The notes: a model not told the origin generated them from the letters alone. 64,000 bases of DNA from Mesobacterium_A sp034670065 (GCA_034670065.1 JAXMOG010000001.1:558001-622000), one strand, 5' to 3'; shown: positions 1 to 8,293, counted from the stretch's first letter. Made by a program: numbers and translations.

Positions 1-2
1 CA

Positions 3-347
3 ATCGCCGCCAGTCTGGTTGCCCTGCTTGCCGCATCCGAGCTGGCGGCGATTGGGCAAGATCAAACCGCAAGTGCCCTGATCACAGCGCATGCGGCAGG
101 GTATGACCTTGGGTTGATCCTGTTTGGCGCAAACGGGTTTTTCATGGCCTATCTGCTGTGCCACAGCGGCGCGGTGCCGCGCATTATCGTTGCTGGCATT
201 GCTGCCGCGGCACTGGTCTATGTGGCAGGCGGCTTCCTGCGCCTATTGGCACCTGATCTGACCCGCGCGTTTGAACCCGCCTATCTGATCGCCCTGATCG
301 CGGAAACTGCGCTTGCGCTGTGGCTGGTGTTCACGGGCCGGGTATGA
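3..347 (+). CDS. DUF4386-like integral membrane protein, C-terminal part
   Basis: This is the 3' end of a gene that begins before the window; only about 114 residues are visible. They are strongly hydrophobic and form roughly three membrane segments separated by short loops, ending shortly after the last helix. The pattern GYDLGLILFGANGFFMAYLL, followed by a 'GGFLRLLAPDL' loop, resembles the C-terminal half of DUF4386 membrane proteins, whose function is unknown. It converges on the pseudouridine synthase gene, with about 40 bases between the two stop codons. The family call rests on pattern recognition only. Confidence 0.6.
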   Translation: MAASLVALLAASELAAIGQDQTASALITAHAAGYDLGLILFGANGFFMAYLLCHSGAVPRIIVAGIAAAALVYVAGGFLRLLAPDLTRAFEPAYLIALIAETALALWLVFTGRV

Positions 348-386
348 AACCCACCCGGTTTCGCCCCTGCCCGGTTGTCCTTCGTC

Positions 387-1451
387 TTATTTGGCTAAAG
401 TAGAGCTGCGCAGCACCGCAACCAAAGCCGCCATATCATCCGGCAAATCGGCAGTGAACATCATCTGTTCATTCGTCACCGGATGCACAAAACCCAGTTC
501 AGCCGCGTGCAATGCTTGTCGGCTGAACTCTGACACTGCCGTTCGCGCAGCGTCAGACAGTGATTTGGCCGACAGTTTACGGCGCCCGCCATAAACGGGG
601 TCACCAATCAGACCATGACCGACATAGGCCATATGCACGCGGATTTGGTGCGTGCGGCCAGTCTGTAAGCGACACTCCACCAAAGCGGCGGTCGAAGGTG
701 TGCCAAACGGCTCGATCATTTGCAGCCGCGTTACGGCATGGCGCCCCTGATCAAAGAACACCGCCTGTTTTTGCCGCTCTGTCCGGTGCCGGGCCAAACT
801 GCTGGTGATGCAGATCACACCGCCTTGTTCGACCGAAACGCCGCGCATACCCCGCAAACGCGGATCGCCCGTGTCCGGCATCCCGTAACATACGGCCTGA
901 TAGGCACGCCGGGCGCTGTGCGCTTCAAACTGAGCCGCCAACCCGTGATGTGCCCGGTCAGATTTGGCCACCACCAGCAAACCGCTGGTGTCTTTGTCGA
1001 TCCGATGCACAATGCCGGGACGTTTTTCGCCCCCAATACCTGACAGATTGCCGCCGAAATGGTGCAGCAGCGCATTCACCAATGTGCCCGAAGGCGTGCC
1101 GGGTGCCGGATGCACAACCATGCCCGCCGGTTTGTTCACGACGATCAGATCATCATCTTCATGTACAATGTTCAGGGCAATCTGCTCTGGCATGACATCA
1201 TAGTCCTGCGCGGCGGGAACGGTGATGGTCACCTCATCGCCTTCAGACAGCTTGGCTTTCACATCCGTCACAACAACGCCGCCCACTGTAACCGCGCCAT
1301 CTGCGATCAATCTTGCCAGCCGGGTGCGTGACAACGCGGCTTCCTCTGGCACATCTCGCGCCAGCGCCTTATCAAGGCGCGACGGCGGCGCTGCGCTGAT
1401 GATCACATTTATCACCGAAACCGACGCGGGCACAGAGATAGGGACTGACAT
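387..1451 (-). CDS. rluD: RluA/RluD-family 23S rRNA pseudouridine synthase
   Basis: Likely converts uridines of 23S rRNA to pseudouridine during ribosome assembly. A predicted 354-residue protein has an N-terminal S4-type RNA-binding domain (RLDKALA through LSEGDEVTITVP) and the RluA catalytic domain with HRIDKDTSGLLVVAK, whose Asp is the family nucleophile. It continues with the family pattern GRTHQIRVHM. I start it at the ATG at 1451, which gives a normal N-terminus; an in-frame ATG at 1556 would add a non-conserved, low-complexity extension. With this start, its first bases overlap the start codon of the divergent DUF6476 gene. RluD versus RluC/A-type specificity cannot be settled from sequence alone. 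Confidence 0.88.
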   Translation of the reverse strand: MSVPISVPASVSVINVIISAAPPSRLDKALARDVPEEAALSRTRLARLIADGAVTVGGVVVTDVKAKLSEGDEVTITVPAAQDYDVMPEQIALNIVHEDDDLIVVNKPAGMVVHPAPGTPSGTLVNALLHHFGGNLSGIGGEKRPGIVHRIDKDTSGLLVVAKSDRAHHGLAAQFEAHSARRAYQAVCYGMPDTGDPRLRGMRGVSVEQGGVICITSSLARHRTERQKQAVFFDQGRHAVTRLQMIEPFGTPSTAALVECRLQTGRTHQIRVHMAYVGHGLIGDPVYGGRRKLSAKSLSDAARTAVSEFSRQALHAAELGFVHPVTNEQMMFTADLPDDMAALVAVLRSSTLAK

Positions 1452-1776
1452 GGGCGACGCTCCGGAACCAGAGTTTGAACTTCCTGCCAGCCTGCGGTTC
1501 TTGCGCCTGCTGGTAACGGTACTGACCGGTGTGATGATCGCAGGGATCGTGATCATCGTAGCACTGATCTGGACCCGCTATAACGGCGGTGATGCGCCGT
1601 TGCCAGAGGCCATCGCCCTGCCCGACACCATCACCCTGCCCAATGGCACCGCTGCCAGCGCCTTTACCCAAGGAACAGACTGGTACGCCGTGGTGACCGA
1701 AGATGACCGCATTTTGATTTTTGACCGCACCAGCGGTGATTTGAGACAAGAGATTACGCTCCTTCCGGCCAACTGA
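1450..1776 (+). CDS. DUF6476 small single-span membrane protein
   Basis: A 108-residue protein with a short acidic N-terminus (MGDAPEPEFELP), one strong transmembrane helix at about residues 16-38 (LLVTVLTGVMIAGIVIIVAL) and a C-terminal domain of about 65 residues rich in beta-prone segments, probably periplasmic. Its function is unknown. The architecture fits DUF6476, a small alphaproteobacterial family. The ATG at 1450 is chosen because it gives a compact soluble N-terminus before the helix. Its start codon overlaps the start codon of the divergent pseudouridine synthase gene, so its promoter must lie inside that gene's coding sequence. hisF follows 50 bases downstream on the same strand. 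Confidence 0.7.
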   Translation: MGDAPEPEFELPASLRFLRLLVTVLTGVMIAGIVIIVALIWTRYNGGDAPLPEAIALPDTITLPNGTAASAFTQGTDWYAVVTEDDRILIFDRTSGDLRQEITLLPAN

Positions 1777-1826
1777 GGCGGCGCGGCCCCCTTTCCCTCC
1801 TTTCGAATCCGCGCCATAAAGCGCCC

Positions 1827-2588
1827 ATGCTGAAAACTCGCATCATTCCCTGTCTCGATGTCGCCGATGGCCGTGTGGTCAAGGGCGTCAATTTCGTCAA
1901 TCTGCGTGACGCCGGTGATCCGGTGGATGCCGCCCGTGCCTATGATGCGGCCGGCGCTGATGAGATTTGTTTTCTCGACATCCATGCCACCCATGAAAAC
2001 CGAGGCACGATGTTTGATGTGGTCACCCGCACCGCAGAACAGTGCTTTATTCCGCTGACCGTGGGCGGTGGCGTGCGGACGGTTGCCGATGTGCGCGCAC
2101 TGTTGCTGGCCGGGGCAGATAAGGTTTCGTTCAACTCTGCCGCTGTGGCCAACCCGGATGTGGTGGCAGAAGCCGCCGACCAGTTCGGCAGTCAGTGTAT
2201 TGTTGTGGCAATTGATGCCAAAACCGTTGCGCCGGGCCGGTGGGAGATTTTCACCCACGGAGGGCGCAAGTCCACCGGAATTGATGCCGTGGAATTTGCC
2301 AAGACCGTGGTCGCCAAAGGAGCCGGAGAAATCCTGCTGACCAGTATGGATCGTGACGGCACACGGGCGGGCTTCAACCTGCCTCTGACGCGCGCCATCT
2401 CTGATGCTGTGCCGGTGCCGGTAATCGCTTCGGGCGGGGTTGGAACATTGGATCACTTGGTTGAAGGCGTGACCGAAGGCGGCGCATCTGCGGTGTTGGC
2501 GGCCTCGATCTTTCACTTCGGCGATTACACAATCAATCAGGCCAAAGAACATATGGCTGCAGCTGGCATTCCAATGAGGCTGACATGA
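1827..2588 (+). CDS. hisF: Imidazole glycerol phosphate synthase, cyclase subunit HisF
   Basis: HisF is the cyclase half of the HisH-HisF complex in histidine synthesis. It uses ammonia delivered by HisH to convert PRFAR into imidazole glycerol phosphate and AICAR in the cytoplasm. The 253-residue (beta/alpha)8 barrel is full length, with catalytic Asp11 (IIPCLDVADGRVVKG) and Asp130 (VVAID), and phosphate-binding loops LTVGGGV and VIASGGVG. Its TGA overlaps the ATG of hisE in an ATGA junction, indicating translational coupling. hisH and hisA are not in the window, so the rest of the histidine genes lie elsewhere. Confidence 0.97.
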   Translation: MLKTRIIPCLDVADGRVVKGVNFVNLRDAGDPVDAARAYDAAGADEICFLDIHATHENRGTMFDVVTRTAEQCFIPLTVGGGVRTVADVRALLLAGADKVSFNSAAVANPDVVAEAADQFGSQCIVVAIDAKTVAPGRWEIFTHGGRKSTGIDAVEFAKTVVAKGAGEILLTSMDRDGTRAGFNLPLTRAISDAVPVPVIASGGVGTLDHLVEGVTEGGASAVLAASIFHFGDYTINQAKEHMAAAGIPMRLT

Positions 2589-2899
2589 CCCTACACGAAC
2601 TGGAAGCCATCGTTGCCGCCCGCGCCAGCGCCAACCCGGATGAAAGCTGGACAGCAAAACTGCTGGCCAAGGGCCCGGAAAAATGCGCCGAAAAGTTTGG
2701 CGAGGAAGCCATTGAGGCCGTGATCGAAGCGGTCAAAGGCGATCAAGAAAAACTTGCCTCCGAAGCAGCGGACGTCTTGTTTCATTTGCTGGTCATGCTG
2801 AAGGCGCGCGATGTCTCGGTGGATCAGGTGATGGCGGTGTTGGCCGCGCGTCAGGGGCAATCCGGTTTGGCCGAAAAGGCCAATCGCCCCACGGGCTGA
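2585..2899 (+). CDS. hisE: Phosphoribosyl-ATP diphosphatase HisE
   Basis: A cytoplasmic enzyme of 104 residues that hydrolyses phosphoribosyl-ATP to phosphoribosyl-AMP and pyrophosphate, the second step of histidine synthesis. It has the all-alpha MazG-like fold with the metal-binding helices KCAEKFGEEAIEAVIEA and SEAADVLFHLLVML, in which acidic residues bind magnesium. It is a stand-alone HisE, not fused to HisI. The start codon overlaps the hisF stop, and the next gene begins three bases after its own stop, so hisF-hisE-kinase is very probably one transcript. Confidence 0.95.
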   Translation: MTLHELEAIVAARASANPDESWTAKLLAKGPEKCAEKFGEEAIEAVIEAVKGDQEKLASEAADVLFHLLVMLKARDVSVDQVMAVLAARQGQSGLAEKANRPTG

Positions 2900-2902
2900 A
2901 CC

Positions 2903-3517
2903 ATGCAACAGATTTCCCGCAGCGCATTGGCGGAACGGATCACGGCGCAAGCCGCCGGTCACATTGGCCGTTTTGCCGTTGCCATCGCCGGGGCGCCCGG
3001 ATCGGGCAAATCTACCTTGGCACAGGCATTGGAACAGCAAATCGGCACAGATGCGCAAGTGATCCCAATGGATGGGTTTCATCGTGACAATGACTGGCTG
3101 AACGAACGAGGGTTATTTGCCCGTAAAGGCGCGCCAAACACGTTTGACGCGGCTGGGTTTACGAAAACTGTCGCAGCGCTGAAAGCGGGCTCATCAGATC
3201 GCTATCACACGTTTGATCGTCAGAACGACTGCACCCTTCCTGACGCGGGCCAAGTCCGCCCTGACACACGTATCTTGTTGATCGAAGGCAATTATCTGCT
3301 GCTGGATCACCCGGAATGGCGCGGCCTGACAAGTTTGTGGGACATGACAGTGATGCTGGATGTGCCGTTGGCAACCCTGCGCGACAGGCTGATTCAGCGC
3401 TGGTTGGATCATGAAATGCCCTTGGATCAGGCCATTCAACGCGCCGAGCGTAACGACATACCAAATGCCCAGACGGTCGTTGACGAAAGTCGCCCCGCCC
3501 AGTTTAGCGTGATTTGA
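2903..3517 (+). CDS. P-loop nucleoside/sugar kinase-like protein
   Basis: A 204-residue protein of the phosphoribulokinase/uridine kinase-like P-loop group. Visible features are the Walker A motif GAPGSGKST near residue 31, the PMDGFHRDN segment typical of this group, and ILLIEGNYLLL (Walker B region). The final residues RPAQFSVI are short. In several relatives of this organism the place after hisE is taken by type I pantothenate kinase (coaA), which is about 100 residues longer. This protein shares the fold group but is too short to be called CoaA. The phosphoryl acceptor is unknown. It follows hisE by three bases. Confidence 0.7.
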   Translation: MQQISRSALAERITAQAAGHIGRFAVAIAGAPGSGKSTLAQALEQQIGTDAQVIPMDGFHRDNDWLNERGLFARKGAPNTFDAAGFTKTVAALKAGSSDRYHTFDRQNDCTLPDAGQVRPDTRILLIEGNYLLLDHPEWRGLTSLWDMTVMLDVPLATLRDRLIQRWLDHEMPLDQAIQRAERNDIPNAQTVVDESRPAQFSVI

Positions 3518-3644
3518 ACACCAGTTTTTTTACGATATGTTTCGGTATTCCGGGCACATAGGCTGGACAGATCATCTTTCGCACCACATCCTCTGCACAA
3601 ACGCGTCGGCACGTTTCTAACCGCGCAAGAACAGGAAAGAGATC

Positions 3645-5939
3645 ATGGATAAGTTTGGCAAAAGCCAGTCGGTTAAACGCGTTGAAGACATTCGATTGCT
3701 GACTGGCCAGGGTCGCTATGTGGATGACATCACCCCTGAAGGCGCCCTGTTTGGATATGTTTTCCGCTCACCCGTTGCGCATGCCACGATAACAGAGCTG
3801 GACCTGAGTGAAGCGCGCGCTGCGGATGGCGTGCATCTTGTTCTCAGCGTGGACGATCTGCTGAACGCCGGGGTGAACATCGGAATGCGTGGGGCCTTGG
3901 CCCCCAACCGCGATGGCACCAAGGGGGCCAATCCTGAACGCCCAATTCTGGCGCGCGAGAAGCTGCGCTTTGTGGGCGAAGCGGTGGCCTTTATTGTAGC
4001 GGACTCGCTGGATCAGGCCCGTGATGCGGCAGAGTTGATCGTTCTGGATTATGACGATCTTCCCGCACAGTTGACGCGCGGACCGGGCGATTTGCCCATC
4101 CATGAAGGGATGACCGACAATCAGGCCTTTGACTACGGACTTGGGGACGAAGCCGCAACGCAGGCTGCCTTTGCCAAGGCAGCGCATGTTGTGAAGATGG
4201 AGGTTGAGGACAACCGCATCATCGTCAACTCCATGGAACCACGCGGCGCCTATGCCGAATGGGATGGCACGCGCCTGCATGTTGCCCTGACCGGACAGGG
4301 TGTTTGGGGCCCAAAAGACGAAATCGCGTCGGCTTTGAACCTGGAACTTGACGCTGTTCGCGTTACCAACCCCGATATTGGCGGCGGTTTTGGCATGAAG
4401 GGCATGATGTACCCCGAGTACATTTTGTGCGGCCAAGCGGCCCGGCAACTGAACCTGCCGGTGCGCTGGATGTCGGAACGTACCGAAGCCATGCTGTCGG
4501 ACAACGCCGGACGTGATTTGAACCATGTGGCGGAAATGGCGTTTGATGATGACCACAAAATCCTCGCCTATCGTGTTCTGACAGAATGCAACCTTGGCGC
4601 CTATAACTCTGGCTTTGCTCAGATGATTCAGACCTTCCTGTTTGGGCGGGTCTTGATGGGTGTCTATGATGTGCAGGATACCTGGATGAATGCCTTGGGG
4701 TTTTACACCAACACCACTCAGGTAGATGCCTATCGCGGTGCCGGTCGGCCAGAGGCGATCTATCTGCTGGAACGCATGATGGACCGCGCAGCCCGCGAGC
4801 TTGGCGTGGATGGATGGGACCTGCGGCGCAAGAACTTCATTGCGGCCGATCAATTCCCTTACACCAGCGCCACCGATGAAACCTACGATGTGGGCGATTT
4901 TCACCGTGTCTTGGATCGTGCAGAAACGCTGTGTGATCGCGCAGGATTTGCTGCGCGCAAGGCGGCCAGCACCGCAGCGGGTAAGCTGCGGGGCATGGGT
5001 TTGTGTTACTATATCGAGTCCATTTTGGGCGATCCGGCCGAAGGTGTTGAAGTTGAGTTCACCGAAGATGGCGGTGCGCTGATCTATGTTGGCACGCAAT
5101 CAAACGGTCAGGGCCATGAGACCGTCTTTGCCCAGTTCCTGTCAGATCAAACCGGTATTCCCGCGGATCGCATCGCCGTTGTTCAGGGCGACAGTGATCG
5201 CATCGCCAAGGGCGGCGGTACGGGCGGGTCGCGCTCTGTCACCGTGCAAACCAACGCAACTTTGAAAGTGGTGGCGCAGATGGTTTCTGCCTTTAGCGCC
5301 TTCCTTGCCGAAGCCCTGGATGTTGATCCAGACAAAGTGTCGTTTGACGATGAAACCTTCCGCGTCGAAGGCACCAACCAAACGCCCAGTATGCTGGATG
5401 TTGCCGCCATGGCCCGCGATCAGGGCCGCGATGACCTGCTGTCGTTCAAAACCGTGGGCAAGCTGGAGGCACGTTCCTTCCCCAATGGCGCGCATATTGC
5501 CGAGGTAGAGATTGACCCGGAAACCGGCGTTGTTGTGGTGGATCGCTATACCGTGGTTGATGATTTCGGCAATCTGATCAATCCGATGCTGGCCGAAGGT
5601 CAAGTTCACGGCGGTGTGGCCCAAGGCCTTGGCCAGGCTCTGACAGAACGTGTTGTGTTTGACGAAGATGGCCAGCTTCTGACTGCCAGCTTCATGGATT
5701 ATGCCATGCCCCGCGCCGATGACATGCCGTTCATCACCTTCGCGACAGAGGCCGTGCCCTCTACCGCCAATCCGATGGGCATGAAAGGCTGTGGCGAAGC
5801 CGGCACAGTGGGTTCCATGGCCGCTGTCACCAACGCGGCGCAGGATGCGTTGTGGGAACTGGGCATCACGCAGGTGGATATGCCGCTGACCCCACACCGG
5901 GTTTGGACCACGTTGCAACAATCGGATCATGCCGGATGA
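3645..5939 (+). CDS. Form II CoxL-type molybdopterin-binding large subunit (xanthine dehydrogenase family)
   Basis: A 764-residue catalytic large subunit of the molybdenum hydroxylase family. The molybdopterin-binding GGGFG is at about 246-250. AYRGAGR at 362-368 is the form II signature (true form I CO dehydrogenases have AYxCSFR). The catalytic glutamate is in MKGCGEAG, about residue 718. Family members hydroxylate aldehydes or heterocycles, or in disputed cases oxidise CO, together with an FAD subunit (CoxM) and a [2Fe-2S] subunit (CoxS). Neither partner gene lies on either side: a kinase precedes it and a DUF2235 gene follows. An AGGAAAGA ribosome site precedes the ATG, after a 127-base intergenic region likely to hold its own promoter. 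The substrate is unknown. Confidence 0.9.
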   Translation: MDKFGKSQSVKRVEDIRLLTGQGRYVDDITPEGALFGYVFRSPVAHATITELDLSEARAADGVHLVLSVDDLLNAGVNIGMRGALAPNRDGTKGANPERPILAREKLRFVGEAVAFIVADSLDQARDAAELIVLDYDDLPAQLTRGPGDLPIHEGMTDNQAFDYGLGDEAATQAAFAKAAHVVKMEVEDNRIIVNSMEPRGAYAEWDGTRLHVALTGQGVWGPKDEIASALNLELDAVRVTNPDIGGGFGMKGMMYPEYILCGQAARQLNLPVRWMSERTEAMLSDNAGRDLNHVAEMAFDDDHKILAYRVLTECNLGAYNSGFAQMIQTFLFGRVLMGVYDVQDTWMNALGFYTNTTQVDAYRGAGRPEAIYLLERMMDRAARELGVDGWDLRRKNFIAADQFPYTSATDETYDVGDFHRVLDRAETLCDRAGFAARKAASTAAGKLRGMGLCYYIESILGDPAEGVEVEFTEDGGALIYVGTQSNGQGHETVFAQFLSDQTGIPADRIAVVQGDSDRIAKGGGTGGSRSVTVQTNATLKVVAQMVSAFSAFLAEALDVDPDKVSFDDETFRVEGTNQTPSMLDVAAMARDQGRDDLLSFKTVGKLEARSFPNGAHIAEVEIDPETGVVVVDRYTVVDDFGNLINPMLAEGQVHGGVAQGLGQALTERVVFDEDGQLLTASFMDYAMPRADDMPFITFATEAVPSTANPMGMKGCGEAGTVGSMAAVTNAAQDALWELGITQVDMPLTPHRVWTTLQQSDHAG

Positions 5940-5979
5940 GCGATGTGATTGTTCTGTACCAGTATTTGGCCTTTTAAAG

Positions 5980-7044
5980 ATGGCACCGCCGGGTTCTGAC
6001 ACACAATCCATTCGCGACCGCGTTCTTGGATGGGTGCACCGGCGGTTCCGTAGTGGTCAAACCCCAATGGCCGTGCGGCGCGGCAGGCGGGACCATGTGA
6101 TCATCTTGGATGGCACCATGTCATCGTTGGAGCCCGGCGCCGAAACCAACGCCGGAAACACCTATCGCCTGTTGCAAGAGGTTCCGGGGCTTTCGCTGTA
6201 CTATGAGGCCGGTGTGCAGTGGGAAAACTGGTCTTCAACCGCCGACGTGTTGATGGGGCGCGGCATCAACCGGCAAATTCGGCGCGCCTATGGGTTTTTG
6301 GCCTCTCGCTATCGCGCTGGAGACCGGATCTTCCTGTTGGGCTATTCACGCGGTGCCTTTGCAGTGAGGTCTTTGGCCGGGATCATCGATAAGGTTGGTT
6401 TGTTGCGGCACGAATGCGCGACCGAACGCAACATCACACAGGTGTATCGCCTGTATCAGCTGGATCCGGACGGCAAGTCCGCCACCGCCTTTGCCAAACA
6501 GTTTTGCCACCTGTCCGCCCCTATAGAAATGGTGGGGGTCTGGGACACGGTCAAAGCGCTGGGAATGCGCCTGCCTGTGTTGTGGCGGCTGTCCGAGCCC
6601 GAACATGAGTTTCACAATCACCGTCTGGGGCGCAGCATTCGTCATGGCTATCACGCGGTCGCACTGGATGAGACGCGTTTGGTCTATGCCCCGGTGATGT
6701 GGGTGTGCCCCGAAGGGTATGACGGCCAGGTGGAACAGGTCTGGTTTCGCGGCACCCATGGCGATGTGGGCGGGCAATTGGGCGGTTTCAACGATGCACG
6801 GCCCTTGGCCAATATCCCCTTGGTCTGGATGTTGGAAAAACTGGAACGCAGCAATATCGCCCTGCCGCCAAATTGGCGCAGCCGTTTTCACTGCGATGCC
6901 AGCGCGCCCTCCATCGGGCAATGGCGGGGTTTGGGCAAAATGTTCTTGCTGCGCGCGCCGCGCCAAGTCGGGGCGGATCGGTCGGAACGGCGCCACGAAA
7001 GCGTGCCCGCAGACCATCGCTTGCCGCAAAATCCGTCGACGTAA
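5980..7044 (+). CDS. DUF2235 alpha/beta-hydrolase-like protein
   Basis: A predicted soluble protein of 354 residues belonging to DUF2235, a family with an alpha/beta-hydrolase-like core. It has the early conserved block RRDHVIILDGTMSS, the nucleophile elbow LLGYSRGAFAVRSLAG (GxSxG with the candidate catalytic Ser), GVWDTVKALG, and WFRGTHGDVGGQL containing a candidate catalytic His/Asp. Some family members are phospholipases secreted by type VI systems, but none of those genes are near, so the role here is unknown. I start at 5980; an upstream ATG at 5929 would overlap the CoxL gene by 11 bases and adds a Cys-rich, unconserved leader. Confidence 0.78.
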   Translation: MAPPGSDTQSIRDRVLGWVHRRFRSGQTPMAVRRGRRDHVIILDGTMSSLEPGAETNAGNTYRLLQEVPGLSLYYEAGVQWENWSSTADVLMGRGINRQIRRAYGFLASRYRAGDRIFLLGYSRGAFAVRSLAGIIDKVGLLRHECATERNITQVYRLYQLDPDGKSATAFAKQFCHLSAPIEMVGVWDTVKALGMRLPVLWRLSEPEHEFHNHRLGRSIRHGYHAVALDETRLVYAPVMWVCPEGYDGQVEQVWFRGTHGDVGGQLGGFNDARPLANIPLVWMLEKLERSNIALPPNWRSRFHCDASAPSIGQWRGLGKMFLLRAPRQVGADRSERRHESVPADHRLPQNPST

Positions 7045-7097
7045 CGTCAAGCGCAATTGTCACAAGTATTTGAATGACCTTTTAACTGTGTCTTTAC

Positions 7098-7200
7098 GAT
7101 CCTACATCATGTCTAGGATCGCGGAATGGAACATCTGCGAAACCTACACTGTCCCTCGTTCCTTACTTGGCGCCCAGGCAAATGCCTTGGGCGCTTTTTT
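7098..7200 (+). ncRNA. Candidate small RNA with 5' hairpin and terminator
   Basis: No protein fits this intergenic stretch. It contains a perfect 7-bp stem (GATCCTA at 7098-7104, TAGGATC at 7114-7120), about 48 bases of unpaired sequence including CCCTCGTTCC, and a strong terminator hairpin with six T. A weak promoter-like TTGAAT lies at 7070-7075. This layout is what a short regulatory RNA of about 100 bases looks like, but it could equally be the 3' untranslated region of the DUF2235 gene, or unrelated. Confidence 0.3.
7169..7200 (+). terminator. Rho-independent terminator
   Basis: A GC-rich hairpin pairs GCGCCCAGGC (7170-7179) with GCCTTGGGCGC (7184-7194), with one bulged T and a short loop, and is followed directly by TTTTTT. 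It ends transcription from the DUF2235 direction, or from the candidate small RNA, before the CoA-binding protein gene. Confidence 0.8.
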
Positions 7201-7293
7201 CTTTGAACCACTGCACTTCGCACGCAACGTTCAATGCAGGGTACGGCCAATTTCCGCTTCCATTGCGATCAAAGCCAACGCATGAATATCCGC

Positions 7294-7764
7294 ATGACTT
7301 ACACAGACACTCATTTGAAGAACATCCTGGCACGCACCAAAACCATCGCGGTTGTCGGGGTGTCACCCAATTCAATCCGGCCCAGTTACTATGTTGCACG
7401 CTATCTCAGCCTGCGCGGCTTCACCGTAATTCCGGTTAATCCGGGCCATGCCGGGAAAGAACTGTTCGGCGCTCGTGTGGTGGCAAGCCTGTCTGACATC
7501 GAAGTACCCGTGGATATGGTGGATATTTTTCGCCGGTCCGAGGCAGTTCCCCCGATTGTAGATGAGGCGCTGGCCACATTCCCCGAAACGCTGCGGACTA
7601 TCTGGATGCAGATTGGGGTCGAACATGCCGAAGCCGCTGCCAAAGCCGAAGCCGTAGGGGTGGATGTGATTCAAAACCGCTGTCCCAAGATCGAATATCA
7701 GCGCCTGCATGGCGAGTTGCGCATGGGCGGGTTTAACACCGGGGTGCTTAGCTCACGGCTTTGA
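7294..7764 (+). CDS. CoA-binding domain protein (YccU-like)
   Basis: A cytoplasmic protein of 156 residues consisting of a single Rossmann-type CoA-binding domain like that of succinyl-CoA synthetase alpha chains. It shows the nucleotide-binding TIAVVGVSPN, the motif PSYYVARYL, FTVIPVNPG, VDMVDIFRR and the late QNRCPKIEY segment. Relatives are common single-domain proteins of uncertain function. The start could be the ATG at 7282 (four residues longer) or 7294; neither has a strong ribosome site, and 7294 matches the usual N-terminus. It converges on the DUF2484 genes, whose nearest stop overlaps its 3' end by about 12 bases. Confidence 0.85.
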   Translation: MTYTDTHLKNILARTKTIAVVGVSPNSIRPSYYVARYLSLRGFTVIPVNPGHAGKELFGARVVASLSDIEVPVDMVDIFRRSEAVPPIVDEALATFPETLRTIWMQIGVEHAEAAAKAEAVGVDVIQNRCPKIEYQRLHGELRMGGFNTGVLSSRL

Positions 7765-8013
7765 GGATGGTGAAATGTGGCGCCGCACCCAGCGCCATAG
7801 ATACCGAACCGGCCAGCGCAAAACGCTCATCCCGGCGGCCAGCGCCAATAGACCAATGATCAACCCGTTCTGATAGATCACCCAGATCAGAAGCGGCACG
7901 CCAACGGCAATCAAGAAATAGGCGCGTGTCCAATGCTGGTCCTTGGACGGCACCATGGCCAGAACATTGGCGGCCAGCAACCATACACATACGAGGATCA
8001 GGGACAGGCTCAT
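7753..8013 (-). CDS. DUF2484 small membrane protein (copy 1)
   Basis: An 86-residue hydrophobic protein with about three membrane helices: residues 1-20, a hydrophobic stretch from 30 to 62, and a basic tail RYLWRWVRR. It fits DUF2484, a family of unknown function that in Rhodobacteraceae commonly sits beside murB in the cell-wall cluster. It is the second of two tandem DUF2484 genes here, sharing the N-terminal pattern SLILVCVWLLAANVLAM with copy 2 (STALILACFWVLAATGVAV). The spacing of 31 bases suggests one transcript. Its last bases overlap the 3' end of the convergent CoA-binding gene. Confidence 0.7.
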   Translation of the reverse strand: MSLSLILVCVWLLAANVLAMVPSKDQHWTRAYFLIAVGVPLLIWVIYQNGLIIGLLALAAGMSVLRWPVRYLWRWVRRHISPSSKP

Positions 8014-8044
8014 ACGCGTCTCGGGCTCTTCGTTTTAAAGGGTG

Positions 8045-8293
8045 TCAGGCTTTGGACCGGGCCGGGCGCAGCCGACGCAGGATCGCACGGGCAGGATGGC
8101 GCATCACTGACAGCGCGCCCAAAGCACAGGCACTGGCGATCAGCCCCCCATGTTCGATAGAAATCCAGCCAAGGATCGCCGGAGCCGCCAGAAGCAGCGC
8201 AATCGCCGGGCCCCGTTGGCGCCGCATCGGCAAGACGGCAACGCCTGTCGCTGCCAGCACCCAAAAGCAGGCCAATATCAACGCGGTACTCAT
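8045..8293 (-). CDS. DUF2484 small membrane protein (copy 2)
   Basis: An 82-residue membrane protein, paralogous to the gene just downstream. It has hydrophobic helices near residues 3-20, 30-45 and 48-62 and an arginine-rich C-terminus (RAILRRLRPARSK). Function unknown. The ATG at 8293 shares one base with the stop of the permease gene (TGATG), so translation is probably coupled to the permease; a GTG one codon upstream is an alternative start. The presence of DUF2484 without murB is unusual. Confidence 0.7.
   Translation of the reverse strand: MSTALILACFWVLAATGVAVLPMRRQRGPAIALLLAAPAILGWISIEHGGLIASACALGALSVMRHPARAILRRLRPARSKA

Noticed and set aside
3768..5099. Long open frame antisense to the CoxL-type gene (443 codons)
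   Set aside because: It mirrors the codon bias of the real gene, has no domain similarity and no ribosome site. The antisense frames at 5142-6011, 1578-2657 and 10039-11163 were dropped for the same reason.
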